Shown: positions 24,292 to 36,794 of the stretch, one piece after another
Position numbering within the stretch: the stretch's first letter is position 1
Layout: each line of letters opens with the position of its first letter
Source of the DNA: Drosophila persimilis
Lineage: Eukaryota; Arthropoda; Insecta; Diptera; Drosophilidae
Assembly: GCF_003286085.1 (NCBI RefSeq)
Contig: NW_020825307.1
Span: forward strand, 496,001-560,000
Direction of reading: 5' to 3'
DNA length: 64,000 nt
Program-made: the position numbers and the translations under genes
Notes under the pieces: generated by a model
The model's input: only the letters and a program-made list of their open reading frames with translations
The model's database searches: none
Told to the model about the DNA's origin: nothing

Positions 24292-24482
24292 CGATACAAG
24301 ATATATTAATAATACTTTAAAGTAAAGAGTTGCGTACAGTTCTGTGCGAAAGGTAACCGCTGTGATCGGTTCCTTTGGTCGGGTGGCGATACAAGATATA
24401 TTAATAATACTTTAAAGTAAAGAGTTGCGTACAGTTCTGTGCGAAAGGTAACCGCTGTGATCGGTTCCTTTGGTCGGGTGGC
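24292..24482. repeat. Near-perfect 95-bp tandem duplication
   Basis: The block starting CGATACAAGATATATTAAT is repeated at once, with start points 95 bp apart (24293 and 24388), and both copies end GGTCGGGTGGCG. By eye the copies are identical, so this duplication is recent compared with the other local duplications in the window. Confidence 0.92.
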
Positions 24483-27400
24483 GCCTCCTTTGCATACCAC
24501 AATTGGCGCCTCTGGTTTTATGGCCCGATTCGGCAAATCGAGATGAGCTCTCGAGGTGATCTGCATTCGTCTAGAGCTCCGCTTGGTCCAGCTTTTGTTC
24601 GGCTCACGAGCTCTTGAAGGGGAACAATAGGGTCCTGTCAGAGCTGATGCGCTGCCGATGCGTAGCCGATCGTTGAGCAGATTTATTGGCCTCGAAGTCT
24701 TTGTCTCAGTCTCAGTCGCAGGCTCTAGAATGGCCGCACGTTCCACACGCTGTGAGGATGCCAGTCTAAGAAGCGTGAAAGTGCCGAGCCGAGCCGAACT
24801 GAGCCGAACGGAACCTTCCAGCAGCCGGACTGCAACAAAGGATCTGTCCACTCACCGGTCACAAGATGAGCCAATTTCATTTCCTTTCCGCAAAAATTGC
24901 CCAAAACGTATTCCCCTGTCCGGCTCACTAAATTAGAGCAAATCCCAAGGTCTTTGGCGGTGCAATGTGCTTCGGCCTGTGTTCGGTTCAGTGCGGTGGT
25001 TGTAGGCAGCTGGCCGTCGCGGCTACTGAGATTAAGGACGATCGGACGTTTCGCCTATTATCCTTTTGCGCATAGAGAGGACACTATAGACTCCGAAGTG
25101 CGGCTGCGGCTGCTGGAGGAGCCCGATTCTGGCTTTCTTCTGGTGCTCAGCGGAGAAAAATCCCCTATATGGAAAACCAATTAGGGGACGACGACATCGC
25201 GGATGTCCAGCCAGCTATGACCCTGAGAAAGCAGTCGAGGAGCAGAACTTAACCGCAATCATTACCGCATTCCCTTGCACACTCCCCCACAGAAATACAG
25301 AAAGACAGAAAGAACTTGGCCCTAGCTCTTCTGCTCGTCCTGTCCCGTCCTGTAATTGTCGGAAGTGCAACTACTTACGATTAGAGGCTGACTTGGACTA
25401 TCCGCTTGGCTGACTCCCTCGCTCAGCGTCTCTCGCCGAGACTCTCCGATGGAGAGGATGTCTTGAGGTAGTCTTTAAGTTAATTGCTGCATTTAGTGAG
25501 GACACCCGATGTGGGACAGCGATAAGGAACTCAGTTACTGAGTAACTGGGGTACCATCGCAGCTGTTCCAAGGGAAGACGGACCCTTGCAAGGAAAGAGT
25601 GTGAATGTGCGCTGATCTTGCCACAGTTGTCTGGGCCTAAACCGACTTAGTTCAGATTTGTATTGTATTCGGTCTGTGTACATATGTATGTCCTGACGGC
25701 TGGTCAACTGCCTATCCCTATCCCTAACCCGATCCCGATCCCAAACTCTCAACCCCTTAACCCTTTCTTTACTGATCTGCTTCGTGTGCTTATAATTGAA
25801 CTGTCTTTGTCCGGGACTGGGTGTCAAAATATTTGCCGGCCCTCTGTCTCCTTCCCCCCGTCTCCTGCCCGCCCTGCCCGATCGGACCTATGCTAATTCC
25901 AGGATGTGCAACATGGATTTCCATGTCCGTAAAATATGATTGCTTTTAATCCTTTTGTCAAGGCGATGACAAATAAATATTTCCACGATGTCATGTCAAA
26001 ATACCAGCCCGAAAAAGGATTCGCTCTGTCTCTTTGGCCACGGTCACGGATTTTCATTTTTCATTTCCATATTTCCATTTTTTTCGGGTTCTGTATTTTC
26101 TGAATTTTTTATGCAAATTTCACTGTCAGGGGGGGGTAACGTCACTCCGTCACTCAGTCGGACCCAGGACCCGGGACCCAGGACACTGAGACAGAGACGG
26201 AGACGGAGACAGGGCCCTGAGCCCGAGGGCCCCGACGTTAAGTCCATTAAGGTGTTACATGGCAACAATCTTTGTCGAGTAATTACAGGCTTGTTAGCTA
26301 TGGTTGCAACAACATTGCTTTCTCCTTTCTCCGATCTCTGAGGGTGCGGAGTTTTTTCCTCCGCGCTCCTCGGCTACGTGGGAAATGTTTCCTTTTTTTA
26401 TGCAGTCGGTTTTTTCCTGGCCTGTCTGTCCCAGCGCATGAACATCACTTATGAGTGTTTGGGCGAAAACAAAGGGATCAGATGGATCGGGAGGATCAGC
26501 GCGAGCAAGAAACGAAGATCAGTTGTCAATCAAGGTGGCCGGAAATTTCCATATCGATGAGGGAACCGGGCACAACCCAAACATATTGCATGGCTAATTA
26601 GCTTACAAGGACACTCCCTGCGTAGTCCTCTCTCTCTCTCTCCCCTGAGGCGGTTCGTGCCGCTGTCTCCCACTTTTATTATTGTATAATTTGTATTTAA
26701 TATACTTTTAAAGGGTCAGCGCTGGTTGGAACATTTGGAGAACGGAAGCGGACTTCCACTGAATGCTCTGCGGGGTTTTCGGAGAAAGTGAGCTGATAGG
26801 CAAAACTATCGCTAAACTATTAATTGATTGTCCGTCTAAGAGAGAAGCTGAAGCTCTTGGGAATAAATTTAGTCGTCCTGCATCACCGATGGGGGCTGTA
26901 CGCCTCATGCCATCAGAGTATTCATCCAGACTACACCGCGACCCAAATGGACTAAAAAACATCAGTGCAGTGTAGTTTTTTATCTGCACCTGGTTGAAAG
27001 TGCCATGATAGCCATGAAACATCTCGGACAGGACTCAATCCACCCCCCCCTGATGATAGCGCCGGCCAACCAACGAGCCCGAGCCCGAGCCCGAGCTCGA
27101 AATTAAGAAATTATAGAGTGCTCGGGCTCGGACAAAACGCTGCATGACCAATTAAATGTAAACCGATCAAAATAGTTCAAACAACTTGCATACGGGCTGG
27201 AGCTGGAGGGAGGGGAGGCAGGGACAGCCAGTACGTGCGTATCAATAAAAACAAAAAAAAAGAAGGACATCGGGATCGGATCGGATGAGATGATACGGTG
27301 AGGAGCCGGACAGCGTCATCTGGCCAGCGATCGTTGTCGTGTTGGACAATTTAATGCAATTAGTGCGATATGCGATGGTCAGTGTCTATCGGTATCGGTA

Positions 27401-30400
27401 TTCCATATCGGTAATTACATAATTACAGACACAGACACAGCGCGTGTCGATTGGAAAGGGAATGGGTATGGGTATGGGTATGGGGGTTGTGCTGCCCCTT
27501 ATATCCATATCCATTGTTTTCCTCCCTCTCTCTCGCGGCATTTGTGTGTGGGTTGAGTTGAGTGGAAGGTGGAAGGTGGAAGGTGGCACATGTCATATGC
27601 TTCGGCTTTCCAGTACCGATTCCGATTTCAGTCGGCTGATTAATGATATTACATAATCCCATTAGGCCTATCGCTACCTCGGGCATTTCCATGCCAATGT
27701 GTGTGTGTGCATCTGCAAGGGTTTTTCAATTCATGCAAAAAAAATACACTCTAAGGATGGGCCAACTTCGATGGGTCGAAGCTTCAGATACCCTGACGGA
27801 TCCATTGAAAACTTCGACTGCGTTCTATGGATCCTTACATTCAACAGATCCCTAACCCGGATCTATGGCAAATCTCAACTTGAACACAAAGTACATATCT
27901 GCTATTAGAATACTATCGAATCTATCATGGAGACTGCTCACAAGCACTGCACTCTCGAGGCGCGAAAATGCATTATACCCTATGCGAAGGGTATTAAAAT
28001 CGGAGCTCTGTTAAATGCAATCAACCGCAATAATCGCGAAAGCAAAAATCGCAAAAATCGAAAAAATCGAAAAGAAAAACATTAGCGCCTAATGCGACTT
28101 AACCACCACCGCCTGAGCCGTGGAACCATGGAACCAGGGATCGGGGGTCTGGGCCGGCCCCCGCCCCAGGCGGGCTTGCTCTATTCCCAGCCCAAAAAAT
28201 AAGAAGAATACTCGTACCTTTTTCCAATGATGATGTGTTAATTTCATTTGATTGACATCTGTCCGGGTCCGACTACCAGGTTCGATCAGCGCCTTCCGCA
28301 TTCCGGAGGATTCCTCCTTAAAAAAGGAACATACGAGAGACCCGAGCCAGACAGGACACAGACCATCCCATCTCTTGACTTGTCATGTAAATCTCGGGAC
28401 ATTCTCGTTGTGGCTGGGGATGGGGATGGGGATGTGGATGTTGTTCCTTGTTGCGGCTGGCCAAGCATGACGCGACAGTTTTCGGAGCGGTTATTGTAGA
28501 GCTGTCATAGGACATTGTCTTGATTGAGCTGTCAGCGGATGACAAGTCACAAAATCAAAACTGGCCCGAACCCACTGCGAAGAGCTGGAGGCGGGATACC
28601 GGGACAACTTCAAGTAAGTAAACAGCTCGGGCTCTCTTCGGCCCGAACTTGAAATGGATCGAACTTGAAATGGAGATCCGTACGGGCTCGTAGGATCCTG
28701 TCTGGAGATGTTGACAAAACTTTGCTCGGATACTGCGGATGGCAGATGCAAACATCTCAGATAGGGTCCAAGGACGAAGGTCCCGGATACCAGATTCCCA
28801 ATGCCAGCGAAGGGTTATCGATGTTGTAATTTAAGACACTGCAATTCATGACGTTTAAATTTCGCAAATTGTCAAAAATTATTGCATTCGATATGCAGCG
28901 AACAAAAACCCAAAGATCGCAAAGATCGCAAGGAGAAAGGTAAATTGTGCAATGAAGCCAACATTTTGCATGCCCTCGGCCTTTGATGGGCTTTGATGAG
29001 CTCTACCCCTTGACTGACGCGGGGAATGGTGGAGGGGGGGCCTTCTAATCGCTCGGAAAATGCCCAGACATCCCTCGACACTCGGTCCGTCTTGGGTTGG
29101 CCCTTTGGCAGCCCTTCTAGTGGTGTCGCCAGGAGTGTGTGAAAAATTGATAGACTTGTCATTCGGCCCGGGCTGGGTGGCGTCCTTGCGGGGTGGAAAT
29201 CTGATGTGATGCCAGTCCGTTGTCCTCCTTCTCGTAAAGTTGCATAAATGTCAGACGACTGTCATGACAACCTCTTGTAAACGCCCCATAATTTTTATTA
29301 TTAATGGCACAGCCTTCCATAATCGATGAACGAGTATACCCCGTGTCTCATAAGAAACCATCGATTTGTGATCAATACACTGAATGCTGGAAAGAGTTAG
29401 ATTGGTTTGGCTTCGGTAGGGTTTCGGCAAAGACAGATTTTCCAACCTTTTCCATCCCAAATGTACTTATACTTTATTGCATTATCTACTCATTGAATTT
29501 TCATATTTTGCCATCAAAATGCGGAGCTGGCAATATGAAATATTGAAAAATATATTCCACTTGACTCGGCAAATCATGTAACTTTTAAAGATCTATTGAA
29601 GATAAGGCTATCCCTAAATTACATAAAAGTTCTCTTATTTACGGCACATAATTCTTTGAATGTAAATTCCATTGCTTGAATCTTCTTGAGTTTAAGGATC
29701 AATTTGTAAATCCTTATGAGCTTTCGAATTTGAAAGCCCACTCCAGTGATTTGGTCTTCTAGTCTCAACCCAAAAGTTTCGTTTACATGAAGCAGTACAG
29801 GACAAGGCTAGTAGACTCTCTCCCCGGATCGTCAGAGGCAACACCAGCAGCAGTTCCATCCACCCTCCATACCCCACTGTATCACCAGATATCCAAGAGT
29901 ATATCAGCTAGTGGAGTTGCTGGGCACAGCAGGACCCATCTGCGAACCCACAAAATACGAGTATATAGTTTACATATGGAGATACAGAGGTACGGGTATT
30001 ATTATTATTATATAGTATACATATTATTATTATATAGTACATAAGTACTCGCATCATTGATCAGGACGACAAGTCATGTCTGTCGGTCCAAACGTCGGTC
30101 TTTTTATTATTATTATTCCTATTATTATTATCTTTTGAGCCGATCAGTAAGATTGTATGGAAGATTACGCTTTTAATGAAGCTAAGCCTTTGGCGGGCCT
30201 TGTTTTCCAAATCCTGAGAGGGGTTCCCTACAAATGTTAAGATCTCCTTCTTTAGAGGATCCTCATAGGATCTGTTTCGATTCTTCTCCATTTCACCGAA
30301 TCTCCACTAGTCCACTAGTTCCAATTTCTGTAAGACCCCGTTGAAGTTCGAATGTAGTCCTTACTCAAGTTGCGAAATCATATCAAGAGCTTCTTCTCCG

Positions 30401-30650
30401 GGATGAAAAGCTCCTTTTATGTTGTTTACGGTACAGGGTATATAAATACATAGGAATACATAGTCTCTCTAGAGGGGTCATCAAAGTGCTTAGAACACAT
30501 CTTTATAAACGCAAGCACGCCCATGGCCCTATTTACCATGGTAGAAATATGTTCAGAAATCTTTAACTTGGAGTCTAATATAGCACCAAGATCATCAACC
30601 AGGGTGAATACAACATAGTAGCGGGATATTGTATGTGAATCTATCTTATC
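24483..30650. other. Gene-less region
   Basis: No coding region is supported; open frames are short and lack domain signatures or splice context. Simple repeats include GGGTAT near 27464-27484 and GGGGAT near 28417-28440. A TATACCC..GGGTATTA palindrome (TACCCT 27976-27981, AGGGTA 27988-27993) resembles the ends of the Helitron-like relics. ATT-type trinucleotide tracts occur near 29997-30040 and 30103-30131. Confidence 0.45.
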
Positions 30651-30790
30651 TTCAATCTATTGCAGCCAAATTCAATTTATTTCAACAAGTTTCAATCGAT
30701 TTCAATTTATTTCAGCCGCCTTCAACCTAGTTCGATCGCCTTCAACTTATTTCAATCGAACTCAATGAACTTCATTCGAATTCAGCTTTT
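30651..30790. repeat. Decayed 10-bp TTCAA-phased array (array A)
   Basis: TTCAA or a one-base variant recurs in exact 10-bp register at 30651, 30671, 30681, 30691, 30701, 30711, 30721, 30731, 30741, 30751, 30761, 30771 and 30781. The intervening five bases vary (TTTAT, TCGAT, CCTAG and similar). The array contains the leader CAGCCAAATT (30664-30673), shared with the array at 31.7 kb. Confidence 0.85.
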
Positions 30791-31018
30791 TTACGCCACA
30801 AGCGGGAACGGTGTGAGCCGCAGCAAGGGTCGCGGCTCTACTTTACTCTACTTTTCAAAACCATTCTGCCGAATTCATGCCTCAATCATTTACTATCATT
30901 CGGCACCAAATTGAATTTGAACAATTTTCATGATTTTTCCCCTGTAAAATTGGCTCCTCATTGGTCCCAGTAGTGCAATAATCTTTAAAATAAATTAAGC
31001 ATATTATTTTAAAAAATA

Positions 31019-31125
31019 ATGTTGCAAATTTCGAGGACAATGCTGCGAAAGAATGTTGCAAATTTAGGGGTTCATATATGTTTCGAAGAAAATGTTGCGA
31101 AAGAATGTTGCAAATTTTGCAATTG
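31019..31125. repeat. Short internal duplication between the two TTCAA arrays
   Basis: The words GCGAAAGAATGTTGCAAATTT and ATGTTGCAAATTT recur two to three times within about 110 bp. The rest of 30791-31677 has no supportable gene. Confidence 0.6.
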
Positions 31126-31677
31126 CAGCTTCCATTTAAGGCCTACTTTTGGGCTGACTGCGTATTATACCCATATTATATATTCGTATCACCCAGGAGT
31201 TGTTTTCGACCCCATAAAGTATATAAATCCTTGATCAGCATCAATGATCGAGTCGATGCATGAATGTAGTTTTCTTCTGGGCGTCACACGCGTCACTTTC
31301 ACCACAAATCTCATATAGCCGTCCCTCATTTTGAGTATCGGGTATGAAAATGACTTCCATTTAATAACGGTGGCAGAAATAGAATATCCTTGAATCCAAA
31401 TTGATTGAAAACGATCCCAGACAGTCTCCCGATGCCGAGGAGATGTGACACCTTCTGATCGTATGAGAAATGGCTGGGTTATGCTGTAAGCAATTAAGTC
31501 AGATTAATTTAAATAGTGTAGCATACTTTCAGGCCGATTGAAAATTAATGAAGTATCTTTTGGGGTTGGTTTATTTCCTGGGAATGTAGGTCCTTCGCCG
31601 ATAAGGTCTGCAAATAATTAATACTTAAATCTGTCTTCATATTGCTCGTTTTTGTTGGTTTCGTCTTTACTACATTT

Positions 31678-31835
31678 CAGCCAAATTAAACCGGATTCAA
31701 TCAATTTCAACTTAATTCAATATAGTCCAACGACTTCAGCCTAGTCAAATCAGCTTCAACTTGCTTACAATCTATTTCAATCGAATTCAATCACTTTCCG
31801 CTGAATTTCAGTCGGGTTCCATCAGATTCAATTAA
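31678..31835. repeat. Decayed 10-bp TTCAA-phased array (array B)
   Basis: TTCAA or variants recur at about 10-bp spacing (31696, 31706, 31716, then with slight phase slips 31735, 31755, 31776, 31786, 31807, 31827). It opens with CAGCCAAATT at 31678, the same word that sits in array A about 1015 bp earlier. The two arrays are probably copies of one minisatellite or parts of one repeat family. Confidence 0.75.
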
Positions 31836-32939
31836 TATCGATCCTACAGGCATACAACTTAACTTTTCAATTTAAGTGGTTTCATGAAAACCAAAACTGA
31901 TTATATTTCAATTGAATGGAGTGATTCAGCTTTACTGGCAATATTGATATCGATATCCCATTCCATTCCGTTGATGATCTCCGGTTTCGTTGCCGGCACT
32001 CCCAGCCAAAAAATAGTACACTCCACTCCACTCCACTCCACTTTGTTTTGTGTTTGGAAATTATGTTTATTGATGAATACTTGCATTGTTTCACTTGCTT
32101 ACTTTTGTATCGTTTTATACATGCAACGGTGTGGTCTGCTCCTGCTCCTGTTCTCTCTCCGATCTCTCCGATTTCGGCTATGGCAAACTGTGTGTGTATC
32201 TCTATATCTAACATATATGTCTGTATATCTATGTTTATTTGCTGTCAATCTGTTCAATCTGCACACAACAATCAAAAGTGATGGCAAACGAAAGATCTCT
32301 TTATTATATTGTATGTAATCTTAGACATAGGGTTTCCTCTACATATTGTAAGTGTGTACATATGTATGTATGGGTCGATATACGCAAAAAAAAATACATG
32401 TACATATATAATATATTACGATCGACAGCGACAACAGAGATACACTCTCGTATCATGCCAATCGATAGAACTTTGCCAGCAAATTGCAAATTTCTGCTAA
32501 TAAAGTGCCTTATGGGATATACATACAGACACACATGGGATGTACATATCGATTATCTCAATGTGTTGTCTATGCATATCCGATGTGATGTGTGATGTGT
32601 GATGCTGGAATTAAAATTTTTCTATACCACTTAACGCCTAGGGGATTACCATATACCATCCATATAGAGATCTTCTGAAACTGATACTCTTTCTGAGTTC
32701 TTATATATTTTTGTCAATATTTTATGTTTTATTGGGGAACGTGAGTGGGAGAAACTTCATTTGTGATTTAGCAGTTTTTCCTCAGATGTTTTCAACTGCG
32801 CTCCTCCGCTCAAGGGCATCAAATAATTTTGCTAATTCCATTAATTAATTAATCGATTTGTTCGATAGTTCGGCTGCTCTTAGACTTAAAAGATGTCAAC
32901 AAAAAAGACGCAAGTGTCTGTTCAAAAATATATCATGTA
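31836..32939. other. Gene-less AT-rich segment left of the Tc1 element
   Basis: No gene is supported. A CACTC array lies near 32021-32042. Several AATAAA hexamers occur on the minus strand (for example near 32062 and 32233), so distal stx polyadenylation here cannot be excluded. Confidence 0.4.
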
Positions 32940-34587
32940 CAGCTGCGCCGAAAAAAATAGCACCAGTGGACTAATGTGTCTATATTGACGGATTTTGCTT
33001 AAGCAATAGTTCTAATGAATGTTGTGAAGACCAATATATAAACTTTATGGTATAATTTATCGTATCCCAGAGCACTGGCATAATTCGCAAACTCCAAATG
33101 AAAATATTTGAAAAGAAAAGGATTTTATCAGAAATTTGGGCACCAACAAAAATAGCACCAATTTACAAAGAAATCAAAAAACTATAAAATACAAGGAAAC
33201 TTTCCAAAATTTTTTGTAAAATATGTTACTTTAGTTGTATTTAAAGGTTGCCGTTTTGTTGTAAAACCTTTGGCAGCAACAACAGCAGCTCAACATATTG
33301 ACATTAAAGCTCACCTAATTTTCGCATCTTTTCCTTGGGATATTGATCCACGAACCATGCAGGATACCCAAAACATATTTATTGTTCTTTGATTCCGCAT
33401 TAAAAACATATTTTTTAACTTGACCCAAAATATTAGCAATGGGGTTCAAGTCTGGAGACTGAACAGGCCAATCCATTGCACTAAGAGAATTGTGCTCGAA
33501 CCACTTTCGAGCTCTCTTTCTAGATCGTTTTGGGTCATTTTCCTGCTGGAAGACACAAAACAAGTCTATTTCGTATTCTGCATAAAGCAGAATCACTGTT
33601 TCTTTGGTATTGACATAGACATGTTGATCCATAATGGGGTTGTGCCATGTATTGGATTACCTACTTAGTACGAAAATCATGCCCATACGATTTTGCTTGC
33701 TTTTCTATGTCTAATGAATTTACATGTGAGTCAGGGGGTTATATTCTGCATTCGGTAGTCGTTTCACACAAGAACAAGACCTTTTTACACCAAAAAATAA
33801 ATTTTGGCTTTAGTCGGACCACAGGATGTTTCTCCATTTTCGTTGGCCCAACCTCAGTGCTATTTTGCATACCAAACTTTTTTTGCCCTATGCCTTTCCG
33901 TGAAAAGTTAAATTTTCCTCGTACTACGAGTACCCATTTTACGTTCTTGTAAACAAGATCTAACTTTCCTGGTACTTGACGATTTTTTAAGATCCTTGCT
34001 TTAGCTCTGTGGCCGACTTAAATGGGTCGTCCTTGCTCTCACGAACCAGTAGTTTTACCAGAAATGGGAATATCGCGGCCTTTCTTCCACGTGTTTCTTG
34101 TTGGAAACATATTTAAAAGCATTGCTAATCATTTCTTTTGAACAATCGACCATTTGCCCCACCTTAGCATAGGTCATGCCTTCTGAAATGAAAGTTTTGA
34201 TCCTTTGGCTTTTTTCTTCACTTTAGTGCTTTCCAAGACCCATAAATACTTAAATTTTGTAACTTTCTTGTCACAATCACCTAAAGCCACCGATTTTTAA
34301 TTCAGTCAAGAAGTTAAAATATCAAGAAGCTCCGAAAAGTAGGAGCTTTTACATAAAACAGTTACTGGTGCTATTTTTGTTGGTGCTCTATTTCGCTCTT
34401 CTTTCGCAAAATTGCCTAATGTTATAAGAACCGTTAGAATTGAGAGAGTAAGCACACTTCTCTCAGAGAGGAGACATATAAAGCTACATTATATTGCAGT
34501 AAAGTCCAGCAAATGTTGGACAGAGGTCTTGTTTTGAAGGAATAAAGACGGTCGTCCCTACTGGTGCTATTTTTTTCGGCGCCACTG
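32940..34587 (-). mobile_element. Degenerate Tc1-type DNA transposon with IR/DR ends
   Basis: The element is about 1.65 kb. It starts CAGCTGCGCCGAAAAAAATA and ends with the near-complement TTTTTTTCGGCGCCACTG, flanked by TA on both sides (32938-32939, 34588-34589), the Tc1/mariner target duplication. A related inner repeat (GCACCAACAAAAATAGCACC) lies about 200 bp inside the left end (33141) and, inverted, inside the right end (34369-34388). The sequence between outer and inner repeats differs on the two sides. This is the IR/DR arrangement known from Tc1-like elements such as Minos, Paris and Bari3. The transposase remnant is on the minus strand. I cannot name the exact family. It lies downstream of stx. 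Confidence 0.9.
33241..34243 (-). pseudogene. Tc1-family transposase remnant
   Basis: Reading the minus strand from ATG 34243, the product starts MGLGKH, has an in-frame stop a few codons later, then continues with a Tc1-type N-terminal region (SEGMTYAKVGQMVDCSKEMI). Later parts shift frame more than once. The C-terminal catalytic part is readable at 33632-33315, with FQQENDPKRS and MDWPVQSPDLNPI, matching the second Asp and the DLNP region of DDE transposases. At least one stop and several frameshifts make it non-functional. Confidence 0.88.
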
Positions 34588-34589
34588 TA

Positions 34590-35509
34590 CATATATGCGT
34601 CTGCCTTCGATGTGCGCTTTTCATTTTTGGGCTGGGTTCATAAATTTCAACTAGTCAAAATAAATGCGACAAAAATTTAATTTAGTTTACAATTTGTTCA
34701 TAGTTTTCAAAGATTTTTCTTGTGTTTTTCTTTTTGGTTTCAGCAAATGTTGCGCATATGTTTTGTCAAGGAAATGGGTAGTGGGGAGGTGGATGTGGGT
34801 AGGGAAACGGGTGGTTGTATAAATATTTGCACTATTTGTTATATGTATGTATATATCAAAAAAATCGCATAGTTCTTGTGTGTCTTTGTACTTTGTTAGA
34901 AATTCACGCAGATATGCTGAGAAATAATCCAACCGAGTCAGCGAATCAATCCAAATCCGAATCCAAGTCCAAATCCAAATCCAAATCCAAATCCTATCTG
35001 AACCAAAGTTTGTTGCCCGAACAATGCCATGCCATGCCATTTCCCTCATTTCCATGATTCGAATGGTTCTCATCTTTTGCTCACAGTTCCGCCGCTTCCA
35101 TCTCCATTCAATTTCCATTCCATGCCATCGTTTCATTCCTAATGCCTATATTCTAGATTTGTTATCGTACACAGAACTTATATGCTACATACATATATTA
35201 TGTATATCCTAAGGCTAAGCTGCTAATTAGTTGTTATAGAGCGATAGATACATACTATATCTATGCGTATGGGGGTTTATATGTATGTAGATAGTTGGTG
35301 GTGGGTGGGGGGGCAAGGGGGAGAAAGTAAACAGTGAAAACAGTGAATACATTGTAAACAAGGGTGAAAACAGATTTTTGTATAAATTGCACATAATTTT
35401 AGACTTATATAACTACCACCATACATGTTTTTTTGTTTTTCTTTTCAATGATAAAAAGTTTCAATTTGGTCGATGCTCCTCCTGCTCCTGCACTTCGTCT
35501 CCTTTCTTT

Positions 35510-35549
<40 letters not shown>

Positions 35550-35904
35550 GGAGAGGAGGTGGGCTAGGAGGGGGCTTGACATATAATTTACAATTCTCAC
35601 TAGGGGTTTTCATACAAACATACATATGTATATCATATGAGAGCATATGATGTTTTTCTTTCTTTCGTTTTCTGTTTTTTGTTTTTTGTTTTCTATTTGC
35701 AATTGGCACATACATAATTAACTACTAAAACGTTTGTGTGTGTGTATGTGTGTGTGTGTATTGCACGTTATAACGGTACAGTTCCGCCAAAAGGCAGCGC
35801 CCCTCTGAACTGAAGAAAACTGAAATAAAAATGCCACAATAATAATCGATAAGCAAATCAATAAAACAAATAACTAATTAGTTAACTAAACCATTTACTA
35901 AACA
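34590..35904. other. Low-complexity segment between Tc1 element and stx 3' end
   Basis: No gene is seen. It contains AATCC(A/G) repeats near 34948-34993 and a GT tract at 35511-35548. Part of it may belong to a longer stx 3' UTR if the proximal poly(A) signal at 35905 is skipped. Confidence 0.4.
35511..35548. repeat. (GT)n microsatellite
   Basis: An almost pure GT run of about 38 bp, with one GC near its left end. Confidence 0.95.
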
Positions 35905-35910
35905 TTTATT
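35905..35910 (-). terminator. Candidate stx poly(A) signal AATAAA
   Basis: This is the first AATAAA hexamer I find on the minus strand downstream of the stx stop codon at 37599. It implies a 3' UTR of about 1.7 kb. Other hexamers further on (near 32233 and 32062) could serve longer isoforms. Confidence 0.4.
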
Positions 35911-36762
35911 GAAATCAAAAGTAGTTGTTATTGTTGCTGTTGTTGCTGTTCCTGCTGTGGTGGTGGGTGTCGTGGTGGTGGGGGTTTGGGGCCGAATCGA
36001 TACTCCAGTCGACAAATCAAAAGTTAAACTTGCCTAAAAACTAATTGCATTCTCCATCTGCTTGTGAATATCGGCTTGAAATCGGGTTACGAGTACGAGT
36101 GTAAGTGTTGAACAACGAACAATAAAAAAAAAAATTATAATAATAATTAGTGTACGTATCCAATAATATGTATATAGTATGTATATTCCAAAGTGATTAA
36201 CTGATAAATCGGCTGCATTCTCCTGCGACTTGTTGCAAACTAAACTACGATACACTTCACTTTCGATCGATAAACGATAAACGACAATCGATAATAGATT
36301 AAAGATTACAGATTACAGATTACAGATTAAAGATTACAAATTATTGTTATAGCATTAGGGTGGTGTGTTCTCAAAGGTAAAATTAATAGAATAGAAAAAC
36401 ATAGGTACTTCTTACTAACTAATTCAATAGTAATAGACAGTAATTGGGTGCCGTGTGTGTGGTGGTGTTGGTGGTTTGGATGGGTGGGAGGTCTAAACCT
36501 CATTCATTATCCTTCGACGTCCATGTTTCGCAAAACACAATTTGTCCGTCAGAAACAAACAAAAAAAAATACTCTTTCAAACGAAAAAAGAAAAATCTAT
36601 ACATATATATATATATAGATATAGAAAGGCGGGGAAAAAAAAAACGATTTTCTATTAAGGCAAATCAGGTTAAAGCGATCGATACTCTCTCGTTCTCTCG
36701 TGTTTAAGTTTTAACATAATATTGAATATAAAGCTGCCAAAGCCATGTATGTATGTGTTTGT

Positions 36763-36794
<32 letters not shown>

